DNA from: Eikenella sp963515595
Lineage (GTDB): Bacteria > Pseudomonadota > Gammaproteobacteria > Burkholderiales > Neisseriaceae
Reading direction: 5' to 3'
DNA: 64,000 bases
Assembly: GCA_963515595.1 (NCBI GenBank)
Contig: CAUPYH010000001.1
Location: forward strand, 1 to 64,000
Shown here piece by piece: positions 39,734-47,003 of the stretch. The notes under the pieces are model-generated. The model saw nothing but the letters and a program-made list of their open reading frames with translations. It was not told the DNA's origin and did no database searches. Positions within the stretch are counted from its first letter, which is position 1; the number at the start of each line of letters is the position of its first letter. The position numbers and the translations under genes were made by a program.

Positions 39734-39915
39734 CGTTTCGCCTTTCTGCGCCGTTTGGCAGCCCGTTTGGCCGCGGCCACGCCGCTGCGCTTCCAGTTCG
39801 GCAGCGGCAGCATGATTTCCACATCACGCCGTTGCGGCCATTCCCTTTCTTGTGCCGGGTGGCCACCCGGTAGGGCAAACATGGCCAGCGCCATCAGTTT
39901 TTTACGCCAGCTCAT
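39730..39915 (-). CDS. Small basic phage protein of the lysis cluster
   Basis: 61 residues from MSWRKKLMALAMFALPGGHP at 39915, overlapping the amidase stop (ATGA). A short hydrophobic N terminus is followed by a strongly basic end (AAAKRAAKRRRKAKR). Not recognised; possibly involved in lysis timing. Confidence 0.5.
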   Translation of the reverse strand: MSWRKKLMALAMFALPGGHPAQEREWPQRRDVEIMLPLPNWKRSGVAAAKRAAKRRRKAKR

Positions 39916-40442
39916 ACCGCCACCTCCGCCGCAATCGCTTCGGCCACCGCGCGGCAGATGCGCCATTTAGTCTGCTTCCATAGCGCCAAATCCGCATCAT
40001 TGCTGATAAAAAACGGCTCCAAGATAATGCCGCCCGCCTGCGCATAGGCCAAACGGCTGTGCTGCCCGGCGTTGTCGGGCTTGTAGCCGTCTTCGCCGCG
40101 TAGCTTCCAGCCGGTCGCATCGGCCACCGCCGCGCATATACGCTGGCAGGCTGCCTTGTTTTTCGGGATGGATAAGGCTTCGATACCGGTGGCAGCTTTA
40201 CTGGCCGCCGCATTAGTATGGAACTCAACAGCCAAGCGGCTGCCTTTAATCAGTTTCACGGCCTCGCGCAACGGCATATTGCCCTTGCCTGTGCCGTCGG
40301 TTTTAACCTCCAAGCCGTAATCGGTGCGCAGGATGGAGGCCACGATGTTGCGCATATCCTGCGCAATATCCGCCTCGCGGTCGCTGCCGTTCACGGCGCC
40401 CGGGTCGGTGTTGGAATGTCCGGCTGTAATGGTAATAAACAT
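39912..40442 (-). CDS. N-acetylmuramoyl-L-alanine amidase (endolysin)
   Basis: 176 residues from MFITITAGHSNTDPGAVNGS at 40442. The Amidase_3 zinc ligands are visible: His in TAGHSNTDPGA, Glu in DREADIAQDM, and His in LAVEFHTNAAA. The catalytic Glu is in GGIILEPFFISND. No signal peptide, so it needs a holin. It is the first lysis gene after the Mor gene and a terminator. Confidence 0.88.
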   Translation of the reverse strand: MFITITAGHSNTDPGAVNGSDREADIAQDMRNIVASILRTDYGLEVKTDGTGKGNMPLREAVKLIKGSRLAVEFHTNAAASKAATGIEALSIPKNKAACQRICAAVADATGWKLRGEDGYKPDNAGQHSRLAYAQAGGIILEPFFISNDADLALWKQTKWRICRAVAEAIAAEVAV

Positions 40443-40444
40443 GA

Positions 40445-40470
40445 TAAAAACCCCAGTGGTTACACTGGGG
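40445..40470 (-). terminator. Terminator between Mor and the lysis genes
   Basis: On the minus strand CCCCAGTG-TAAC-CACTGGGG is followed by TTTTTATC. It separates the middle transcript carrying mor from the lysis genes, so lysis probably has its own activated promoter or reads through at late times. Confidence 0.75.
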
Positions 40471-40520
40471 TTATTGTCCATCGGCAGGCTACCTGAAAAT
40501 GCTTGAGGCGGCTCACACGG

Positions 40521-40991
40521 TTAAAGCAGCGAGATTTGCCGGCTCTCCGGCGGCGGGGCATTGTCGGTCTTTTTGAGGATGTCCCACACCGTGCGGTCGG
40601 TGAGGTGGTGGCATTGTGCTAAATTCTGCACCGCCCAAAACGCGGTCATATGGTCGCGGCTCACCAGCTCGTCAAACTGGCGGCGGATTTTACGGTGCAG
40701 CAGCTCTCGCACCGCCCGTTCGCATTTCGGCAGCCACAGCCGCTGCCTTTGCCCGAAGGCGCGGCACAACTTGTCTGCCGCCTGCTCGCCCACTACTTCC
40801 GCCAAAGCGGCGTGGGTAGCCTGCCCGGCACGCTTCACGTTACACGACACCGGGAAGGTGGTGCCGCCGTAGGCGCGCAGCAGAGCAAGCGTCGGCTCGG
40901 CGCCAATCAGCCCCACCATTTCCATCACGCTGTCCGGCAGCAGGTGGCGCACCGCTTCAAAATCCGTTTCGTCATAGAGTTCAAACGACAT
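40521..40991 (-). CDS. Mor-family transcription activator
   Basis: 156 residues. The dimerisation region (DTDFEAVRHLLPDSVMEMVG-like start, EPTLALLRAYGGTTFPVS) and the C-terminal helix-turn-helix (RDHMTAFWAVQNLAQCHHLT, DRTVWDILKK) match Mu Mor/C. These proteins activate the middle and late promoters. A single Mor-type gene is seen, so it may serve both roles. Confidence 0.88.
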   Translation of the reverse strand: MSFELYDETDFEAVRHLLPDSVMEMVGLIGAEPTLALLRAYGGTTFPVSCNVKRAGQATHAALAEVVGEQAADKLCRAFGQRQRLWLPKCERAVRELLHRKIRRQFDELVSRDHMTAFWAVQNLAQCHHLTDRTVWDILKKTDNAPPPESRQISLL

Positions 40992-41398
40992 TATTTTTCC
41001 CCTTTCCGGCGGTTGGCATAAATCTGCAAGGCCGCCACCAGTTTGTGCAGTTTGTCATCCGGCAGCCAATGCACTTGGTCCACGCCAAACATCCGTTTGG
41101 CCATCCCGTGCGCATAAGCCCAAGTCAGGCCGTTATCCAACAGCAGCGCTTCCACCTTGCCGATCATCTTAGAGGCCGAGCGGCGCGGGCTGGGGCGGCG
41201 CCCCATCGGGCGGCTGGCGGCAAAACCCTGCCGCTGCATGGCCGCCAGCACCGCTTCCAACTCGCGCAAGGTCATCTTGGCGCAGGAGCTTTTGCCCGTT
41301 TCGCGGCGCAGCAGGGCGCGGTAGGTGTCGTCGTCCAAGCCCAGCTGCGCTTTGCCAATGTGGATTTTGGCTTTCAGTTTATTCAGATTGGCCTGCAT
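40991..41398 (-). CDS. GemA-like regulator (Mu gp16, DUF1018)
   Basis: 135 residues. KLKAKIHIGKAQLGLDDDTY, RALLRRETGKSSCAKMT and MIGKVEALLLDNGLTWAYAH are the DUF1018/GemA signature. In Mu, GemA influences host gene expression and DNA topology. It overlaps the mor start by 1 bp. Confidence 0.88.
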   Translation of the reverse strand: MQANLNKLKAKIHIGKAQLGLDDDTYRALLRRETGKSSCAKMTLRELEAVLAAMQRQGFAASRPMGRRPSPRRSASKMIGKVEALLLDNGLTWAYAHGMAKRMFGVDQVHWLPDDKLHKLVAALQIYANRRKGEK

Positions 41399-41462
41399 TT
41401 TTCAGGTAGCCTCTTGTAATGATCCACTCATGCCGCCGCTATGCAGCGGCATGGATTGAGCA

Positions 41463-41738
41463 TCACTGATTCACCAGCTCTTTGAGTTGCGCGCTCGGCT
41501 TAAACCGTACCTTGCGTTTGGCCGCCACCTGTACCGGCTCGCCGGTTTTCGGATTGCGGCCGGTACGGGCGGCGGTTTCCACCACCTCAAACACGCCGAA
41601 GCCGTTGAGTGGCACCCTCCGTCCGTTGGCCAAAGCCTCGCGGATGGTATGCTGCACCGCCAGCAGCGCAATTTCGGCTTCGGCGCGGCTCATCTTGCCG
41701 TGTTCGGCGATAGCCTTAATTAAATCCGGTTTATTCAT
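41463..41738 (-). CDS. HU-family DNA-binding protein
   Basis: 91 residues: MNKPDLIKAIAEHGKMSRAE, VPLNGFGVFEVVETAARTGR, NPKTGEPVQVAAKRKVRFKP. The RTGRNP arm that inserts into the minor groove is intact. Host HU or IHF assists Mu transposition; a phage-borne copy may serve the transpososome. Confidence 0.9.
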   Translation of the reverse strand: MNKPDLIKAIAEHGKMSRAEAEIALLAVQHTIREALANGRRVPLNGFGVFEVVETAARTGRNPKTGEPVQVAAKRKVRFKPSAQLKELVNQ

Positions 41739-41814
41739 GATTTAAACTCCTATTTAACTGTTTTAAACTGCGGCAAACCGTGCCGCGCGGATTTCGATTT
41801 TTCAGGTAGCCTAT

Positions 41815-42015
41815 TTACTGCTTAAGCTCTGGAACATCCTGCACTTCCTCACCACGTAGGCGAGCGTTGGCATTGATGGTCATCATCGCTATGGCGGCAT
41901 AATTCTGTGCCGGGGTATTCTTTTGAGATATGCCTCGTACCATAGGCACGTCACTGGTACATCCGATGTCCAGCATATTTTCCACGTCTTCGATGGTAAT
42001 AATTACTTTTGCCAT
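41815..42015 (-). CDS. Small hypothetical phage protein
   Basis: 66 residues from MAKVIITIEDVENMLDIGCT at 42015. The end (MTINANARLRGEEVQDVPEL) is acidic. Similar small proteins accompany Mu-like early operons. It follows rdgC by 4 bp. Function unknown. Confidence 0.55.
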   Translation of the reverse strand: MAKVIITIEDVENMLDIGCTSDVPMVRGISQKNTPAQNYAAIAMMTINANARLRGEEVQDVPELKQ

Positions 42016-42019
42016 GTCT

Positions 42020-42904
42020 TTACTCCTGCCAACCGCCCAACAATTCGGCCAACTCATCCAGTATCATAGCCAGCGCATTTCCAGCGATGATTTGCGAGGC
42101 GGCGGCCAAATCAAAACCGCTGTCGCCGTGGCTCTGGGCATCCTCCTGCAGGTGGTCTAAGTAGCGGATGCGTTTCAGGGTCAAATCCTGCGTCAGCACC
42201 AACACCACGCTCTCGCGCCACACCAAACCAAGCTCGACTACGCGCTTGCCGCATTTCACATGCTGCACCACTTCTCCGGCGGTTACGTCTTCGCGCTTGA
42301 TGCGTATTTCCGCGCCCATATCGCCCGCGCCCACCAAGGCCACGTAGTCGTCCAGCTCAAACTGCCCGTCGGCCTCGCCGCGCAGCAGCCATTGGGTCAT
42401 CAGTTCGGATGCGGAGCGGCGGGTAAAGGTGGGCAGTGCCCGCAGCCCGCCCAAGGCTTCGCGTAGATGGCTCAACAGGTTTTCGGCTTTGTTGCCGGTT
42501 TGGTTAATCAGCAAGTAGCCGCCAACCAAGACTGCATCGGTGCGGCTGGCGCGGGTAAAGGCGCGAGGCAGTAGCTCGTCAACAATCTGCTCTTTCAGCT
42601 CCTGCCTTTCCTTGCGGCCGACTTTACGGGCTTCCTCTGCTTCGATTTTGGCGATTTTTCCGTCCAAGACGGTTTTGATGACCGCACCCGGCAGCACCCG
42701 TTCTTCACGTTTCAGAGAGATGCTGAGCGTTTTATCTGCGGTAAATACCAGCTCGTCGCCAAACGGCTGCGGCACGGCAAAACCGTCGGCAAACCAATCC
42801 AGCCCGCAGGGCGGTGCAAAGCGGTGTTCGTCCAATGCGGTGGCTAAAACGGCCGCATCCGGGGTTTCAGGTAGCCTGTAGGCTTGGCATTGCTTAAACC
42901 ACAT
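42020..42904 (-). CDS. rdgC: RdgC-like recombination-associated protein
   Basis: 294 residues from MWFKQCQAYRLPETPDAAVL; the start at 42904 is supported by GAGGAG 7 bases upstream. GLDWFADGFAVPQPFGDELV, LREALGGLRALPTFTRRSAS and LDHLQEDAQSHGDSGFDLAA follow RdgC, a ring-shaped DNA-binding protein that restrains RecA. Phage copies may limit recombination of transposing DNA. Full length. Confidence 0.85.
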   Translation of the reverse strand: MWFKQCQAYRLPETPDAAVLATALDEHRFAPPCGLDWFADGFAVPQPFGDELVFTADKTLSISLKREERVLPGAVIKTVLDGKIAKIEAEEARKVGRKERQELKEQIVDELLPRAFTRASRTDAVLVGGYLLINQTGNKAENLLSHLREALGGLRALPTFTRRSASELMTQWLLRGEADGQFELDDYVALVGAGDMGAEIRIKREDVTAGEVVQHVKCGKRVVELGLVWRESVVLVLTQDLTLKRIRYLDHLQEDAQSHGDSGFDLAAASQIIAGNALAMILDELAELLGGWQE

Positions 42905-43208
42905 CTTTTTGCTCCTCATCGTCGGTTACACATTTGTTGCCGTTTATCCAGCCTTCTTGGTAATCCACCTCTCCGGCTTTGACCTGTACGGCATGGGCTT
43001 TCACTTCGTCCCAATCCATGCTGTTGGCCGCCCAATCTTCGATTTCAAATTCATGCGTGGTAAACAGCCGCTCGGTTTGGGCTTTGACCTTCTCGCGGTC
43101 TTGGCCGTCGCGCTCGGCGTAATAATCGGTGTAGGCATCAGCGATAACCTGCACCGGCACGCGCCAAACCGAAAAATCGGGCATTTCTACTAAAAGATAT
43201 TTCTTCAT
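42894..43208 (-). CDS. Hypothetical Mu-like early protein
   Basis: 104 residues, MKKYLLVEMPDFSVWRVPVQ and DYYAERDGQDREKVKAQTER, with an acidic C terminus ending EQKDVV. It overlaps rdgC by 11 bp. Seen in Mu-like early operons; function unknown. Confidence 0.55.
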   Translation of the reverse strand: MKKYLLVEMPDFSVWRVPVQVIADAYTDYYAERDGQDREKVKAQTERLFTTHEFEIEDWAANSMDWDEVKAHAVQVKAGEVDYQEGWINGNKCVTDDEEQKDVV

Positions 43209-43220
43209 TTTTTCAAACTC

Positions 43221-43454
43221 CTACATAGCAAACCAAATTGCGGCACTGATGGCAAACCATATAGCCGCCCCGGCAAACCACCAGCGGCCTTCTCGGCGGT
43301 AGGCTTCAGCCGTGGCACAGTAGTGCCGTGCCAACTCCAGCGCGCGGTAGCCGTAAGTATTGATGGCGTCGGACACATCAATTTTCAGGGTGCAGTTGAT
43401 TTCTCTGCCTGCTTTATCGGCGCAGGACTTGCCTTCATTCAGCATTACAGCCAT
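43221..43454 (-). CDS. Small membrane protein
   Basis: 77 residues, with two Cys in the first 25 (CADKAGREINCTLKID) and a C-terminal hydrophobic hairpin (WWFAGAAIWFAISAAIWFAM). It starts 1 bp before Gam ends. Not recognised. Confidence 0.5.
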   Translation of the reverse strand: MAVMLNEGKSCADKAGREINCTLKIDVSDAINTYGYRALELARHYCATAEAYRREGRWWFAGAAIWFAISAAIWFAM

Positions 43455-43455
43455 C

Positions 43456-43995
43456 TCACACCCCCGCCAATTCTGGGTCGCTGGGCTCGATCACAATTTT
43501 TTCTACCCCGCTCATGATTTTGATACCCGGTACCTGCCCGTCGGCAAACAGCTCGGCCTCGTTGAGGATGGCCTCCTTGTTGATTTCTTCTTTCAGCCGT
43601 ACAAAGCGAGCCAGCGCGGTTTTTTCCTTCAGGTAGGCCAACACCGCCGCCACACCGGTTACACGCACGCTGGGCGGGTCGGCACGCCATTTCACGATGC
43701 CGGTCACAAAATCTACGGTCTTGGTTTTGTAGCCTTCGGTCAGCTCTTCGCGGTTGGCTTCGCAGTAGGCCTGCACACCGCCGGTGAGCTCGGCCAGTTC
43801 GGCACGCAGCGGGTCGGCCAGCTCGTTGTATTCCTGCTCGATGGCCGACTGCTTGTCGCCCATCTCGGCTTCCAAGCGTTTTACTTCGCGTGCCAAGTCG
43901 CCGATGCGGCGGATTTGCGCCGAGGCTTCCACGCGGCTCTGCACGGCGGCTGTCAGCGCGGCCTGTTTAATGCGGGTTTTCTTTTTCGCTACCAT
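43456..43995 (-). CDS. gam: Gam-like host nuclease inhibitor (Mu Gam)
   Basis: 179 residues. A long coiled coil (RRIGDLAREVKRLEAEMGDK) leads into the conserved core (VDFVTGIVKWRADPPSVRVT, RFVRLKEEINKEAILNEAEL). Mu Gam is a Ku-like protein that coats DNA ends against RecBCD. It sits in the early operon as in Mu. Confidence 0.88.
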   Translation of the reverse strand: MVAKKKTRIKQAALTAAVQSRVEASAQIRRIGDLAREVKRLEAEMGDKQSAIEQEYNELADPLRAELAELTGGVQAYCEANREELTEGYKTKTVDFVTGIVKWRADPPSVRVTGVAAVLAYLKEKTALARFVRLKEEINKEAILNEAELFADGQVPGIKIMSGVEKIVIEPSDPELAGV

Positions 43996-44378
43996 TGCTT
44001 TTTCCTTTCAAAGATTTCAGCGATTTTTTGATACAGTTTTTTCAGGTTTTCCCGTCCCCGGGCTTCTTCTTCTGGTGTTAGCTGCCGTTTGTGTTCCAAC
44101 TTCGGCGGCTCCGACCTCGGCGGCAGACACCTAATCAGCATCTTGGGTGTTGGCCAGCGTTCGATTTCGGTAAATAACCGGGTAAATCCCGCGGTGATTC
44201 GCCCTTTGTCCAACTGTTCGGCCCAACTGATATTCACTGAGGCGATGGCCTCCACCCATACGCTGGCCGTCAATTTGATGCCGTCGGCGGGCGGCGCACC
44301 TTCCAGCCGCAGCATCATCAGTTTTTGCAGCCCGGTCAGCAGCTCATCGCTGACAAACTTAGGTAGTGGCTTGCTCAT
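43989..44378 (-). CDS. Hypothetical Mu-like early protein
   Basis: 129 residues, MSKPLPKFVSDELLTGLQKL, then AEQLDKGRITAGFTRLFTEI and a charged C-terminal helix (LTPEEEARGRENLKKLYQKI). The middle resembles helper proteins of phage replication modules, but I cannot name it. It overlaps gam by 7 bp. Confidence 0.5.
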   Translation of the reverse strand: MSKPLPKFVSDELLTGLQKLMMLRLEGAPPADGIKLTASVWVEAIASVNISWAEQLDKGRITAGFTRLFTEIERWPTPKMLIRCLPPRSEPPKLEHKRQLTPEEEARGRENLKKLYQKIAEIFERKKQW

Positions 44379-44874
44379 TTTTCATTTCCTCCAGTTGTTG
44401 TACGGCATCCACCACTTTGCTTCCCCGTGGCCGGCTGGCTCCGATAATGGCTGGGGTGGCGGTGCCGTTGTTGATGGATACCGGTACCGATGTCACATTT
44501 CCCGCCCAGCCGGCGATAATCTCGTATAGGTAGCCGTGGGATTTGAGTGGCGTCTTCAGACGGCCGCTGTCACGGGCGGACAGCACCTCGTTAAACGCAT
44601 AAGCCCAGGCGGCCACGGGGGCGGGGTAGGATTGGCCGTTGCGGTAAATCTGCCCGGCTTGGATGTCCGGCAGCAGTTCGGCCATCAACGAAGCCATACG
44701 AGCTTGAGAGAGCGCGGACTTGTTCGGGCGAAACAGGCCAAGATATTTCACTAGCCCAAGCGTCATCGGCCCGCCGATATTTGCCAACATCCACAAGCTT
44801 TGCCGTGCCTGCTCGTGGGCAATCAGTGCATCCAGCGAGTTTTCCGCGCCGCAGCACGGGCAACGGGTTTTCAT
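44359..44874 (-). CDS. Zinc-ribbon protein of the early operon
   Basis: 171 residues from MKTRCPCCGAENSLDALIAH at 44874. The N-terminal CPCCG is followed by helices (MASLMAELLPDIQAGQIYRN, WAYAFNEVLSARDSGRL). A Neisseria-type DUS core (TTCAGACGGCC) lies inside the coding region near 44555. Function unknown. Confidence 0.6.
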   Translation of the reverse strand: MKTRCPCCGAENSLDALIAHEQARQSLWMLANIGGPMTLGLVKYLGLFRPNKSALSQARMASLMAELLPDIQAGQIYRNGQSYPAPVAAWAYAFNEVLSARDSGRLKTPLKSHGYLYEIIAGWAGNVTSVPVSINNGTATPAIIGASRPRGSKVVDAVQQLEEMKNEQATT

Positions 44875-45188
44875 GCTGCCGCTCCCTGTTCGGCAGCCAG
44901 CCGGATAAAGGTGTCGATGTGTTCGCGCTCGGCTTGCAGGGCAAACGCCTTGTCTTCGGCGCTCATGTCGCCCGGGTAATAGCGCAGGATCATCCAATCC
45001 AGCCGGGCGGTGTCGGGATGGGGGATAAACTCCAAATCATTGGCATAGACAAGCGCCGCTTCTTCATCGCATATAAATTGAACAGTAACCTGATCGTATA
45101 TATTTGCTTCTTCCAAAACCACACCAAACACAGGATTTTCTTCATCTTTAAAGCGTACACAGTCGCCAAATTTAAATTGCTGTGTCAT
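44871..45188 (-). CDS. Hypothetical early protein
   Basis: 105 residues. The first half forms strands (FKFGDCVRFKDEENPVFGVV) like a small SH3-type barrel, the second half a helix (SAEDKAFALQAEREHIDTFI). It overlaps the zinc-ribbon gene by 4 bp. Not recognised. Confidence 0.5.
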   Translation of the reverse strand: MTQQFKFGDCVRFKDEENPVFGVVLEEANIYDQVTVQFICDEEAALVYANDLEFIPHPDTARLDWMILRYYPGDMSAEDKAFALQAEREHIDTFIRLAAEQGAAA

Positions 45189-45190
45189 TT

Positions 45191-45418
45191 CTAAGCTCCT
45201 AACTTCTTCATCATCTCATCACGCCTTCGTTGCACCGCTGCGCCGATGGCCTGATAGTGTTTGCAAGCCGCTGCCTTGCGTGACCAATAGCGGCCGATTT
45301 CTCCTTTGGCGCAGGGCGCAAAGCCAAACCTCAACATCGGCGTCGGCCTAGGCTCTTTGTCTTTTCCCGGCTCGCTGGTTTGCCAATATCGGCAGCGGTA
45401 ACAGGTTTGCTCGGTCAT
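45191..45418 (-). CDS. Small zinc-finger-like protein
   Basis: 75 residues from MTEQTCYRCRYWQTSEPGKD at 45418. Four Cys and a His (CYRCRYW...FAPCAKGEIGRYWSRKAAACKHY) suggest a metal-binding module frequent in Mu-like early regions. Confidence 0.6.
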   Translation of the reverse strand: MTEQTCYRCRYWQTSEPGKDKEPRPTPMLRFGFAPCAKGEIGRYWSRKAAACKHYQAIGAAVQRRRDEMMKKLGA

Positions 45419-45431
45419 TTTCAGGTAGCCT

Positions 45432-45584
45432 TTATCCGCCATACCTTTTCCGTTTTGCTGCCGCCCGTTCAGCTTGTTCTGCCTGACGCGCCTTGCGCTG
45501 CAAATACCGCTGCCCCATCAATTGCAACTTAAATTCTTCATCACTCAAGTTGTAGCCTCGTCGTCTAATCGGTCGCCTAATCAT
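45432..45584 (-). CDS. Small basic early protein
   Basis: 50 residues, MIRRPIRRRGYNLSDEEFKL then LMGQRYLQRKARQAEQAERA, with AAAGGAC 7 bases before the start. Very rich in Arg and Lys; it fits the compact operon by overlapping its upstream neighbour by 4 bp. Confidence 0.5.
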   Translation of the reverse strand: MIRRPIRRRGYNLSDEEFKLQLMGQRYLQRKARQAEQAERAAAKRKRYGG

Positions 45585-45874
45585 GGGTTTGTCCTTTCGG
45601 TTTCAGGTAGCCTGTCAGGGATAGGTTCATACACGATGCCGCTCATCCGTTCTTGGTCGCTCATGCGGCTGTAGGCCGCTTCCCATTGAGCTGCTTCTTG
45701 GTCGGCCTGCCGTTGCAAGGCAGCCATGCGTTCGGTTGCCGGCTTGGTCTGTACCAGCACCCTGTTTGCTGCCGGTTGCGGGGTGCAGCTGCCGGTCATG
45801 GCGGCATAGGCCAGCGCAATCAGCGTGCCCACCATCCAGCGCCGCAGCGCCGGTTTTAAGCTGTCTTGCCACAT
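45581..45874 (-). CDS. Putative membrane or lipoprotein of the early operon
   Basis: 97 residues. WMVGTLIALAYAAMTGSCTP is a hydrophobic signal with a Cys that could be a lipobox, followed by a coiled coil (MAALQRQADQEAAQWEAAYS). Function unknown. Confidence 0.5.
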   Translation of the reverse strand: MWQDSLKPALRRWMVGTLIALAYAAMTGSCTPQPAANRVLVQTKPATERMAALQRQADQEAAQWEAAYSRMSDQERMSGIVYEPIPDRLPETERTNP

Positions 45875-46029
45875 TATTTCGTCCTCCCGTCTTTGATGCC
45901 TCGGATTAAAAACTCGGCAGCCCAGCCAAATCCGATGCCCATAATCGCAATGGCAATCGCCAAAGTAAGTGCCGCGCCTATCACGCTGCCGAAATTAGCT
46001 TGGTTAAACCATGTCCAAAATTCACACAT
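45874..46029 (-). CDS. Small membrane protein
   Basis: 51 residues, MCEFWTWFNQANFGSVIGAA followed by LTLAIAIAIMGIGFGWAAEF, one membrane helix. It shares 1 bp with the next gene. It is the first small gene after MuB. Function unknown. Confidence 0.5.
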   Translation of the reverse strand: MCEFWTWFNQANFGSVIGAALTLAIAIAIMGIGFGWAAEFLIRGIKDGRTK

Positions 46030-46047
46030 TTTTCATCTCCTCTTTGC

Positions 46048-46938
46048 TTAGTGAATCAACATCTCGGCAAACTGCCGTACCATTTCCACAGAGGGTTCCT
46101 GCCGGTTAATCCGGGCAAGCCGCACTACCCCGCGCAGCATCTTGTCCAGCCGGCGTGCGTTGCCTGCGGCGGTGCGCACCAGCTCGGCGGCGGCCTCCTC
46201 ATCCATATCCGGCATCGCTTGGGCCACAATCTGTGCCAAGTCTTCATCCGGCACGCTCTCGCCCAAATCCAGCTTAAAGGCCATGCGGCTGTAGAGCTGT
46301 TTCAATTCGCCGTTTTTGCCGCGCAGGTTGACCAGCAGCCTCGGCATCCCGGCCAACACCAAGCCGCAGCCGGTTTTGTCGTGTACCCGGCGCAGGCATT
46401 CCAACGCCCGCAGCGGCAGGTTTTCCGCCTCGTCCACCAAGATGATGCGGCCGCTGTCTTTCAGCCTGCCCACCACCGCATCCATCAGCTCATTCAGGCT
46501 GCCTTTGCCCTCTGCGCCCAGCATGGCGGCCAGCTTTTGCAGCAGCACTTTGGCGGTATAGGTTGGATCGGTTTCAATCATCAGCGCGTCGGGTGCCTGT
46601 TTGCAGTATTCGCGCAGCGAGCTGGTTTTGCCCAAGCCGGCCTGCCCGAACAACACCACCGCTTCGCCTTCCACGTGTGCCAGTCGCAGCACGTCGCGCA
46701 CCCGCTTGGCCGTTGTCGTCAGCACATAGTCCACCTCCAGCTTTCTTTCGGCTTCGCGCTCGCGCTGCTTTTGCAGATAGGCGGCAATCTTGCGTTCGAT
46801 TTCCTGCACATTGCCCGGGTATTTGCCGTGCAGGTATTGGTTCACCACGGGCGAGGTAACGCCCACGGCACGCGCCACCGCCGATTGCGAGAGGCCGTTA
46901 TCGCTGATATAGTCTTGTAAATCCTGTCTGATGCTCAT
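46048..46938 (-). CDS. MuB-like target-binding ATPase
   Basis: 296 residues from MSIRQDLQDYISDNGLSQSA at 46938. An N-terminal helix-turn-helix (SAVARAVGVTSPVVNQYL) is followed by an AAA+ domain with Walker A FGQAGLGKTSSLRE near 95 and Walker B RIILVDEAENLP near 170, then a C-terminal helical domain. MuB coats target DNA, activates the transposase and confers target immunity. Confidence 0.92.
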   Translation of the reverse strand: MSIRQDLQDYISDNGLSQSAVARAVGVTSPVVNQYLHGKYPGNVQEIERKIAAYLQKQREREAERKLEVDYVLTTTAKRVRDVLRLAHVEGEAVVLFGQAGLGKTSSLREYCKQAPDALMIETDPTYTAKVLLQKLAAMLGAEGKGSLNELMDAVVGRLKDSGRIILVDEAENLPLRALECLRRVHDKTGCGLVLAGMPRLLVNLRGKNGELKQLYSRMAFKLDLGESVPDEDLAQIVAQAMPDMDEEAAAELVRTAAGNARRLDKMLRGVVRLARINRQEPSVEMVRQFAEMLIH

Positions 46939-47003
46939 CTTTAAAATCCTTGTAAAAAGGGGTTTCAGGGTTTCAGGTAGCCTGTTGCCGCAGGCTGCCT
47001 GTT

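Noticed and set aside
46000..46920. Plus-strand frame of 306 codons opposite MuB
   Set aside because: MuB with Walker motifs is on the minus strand; the His/Gln-rich reverse reading is a shadow.
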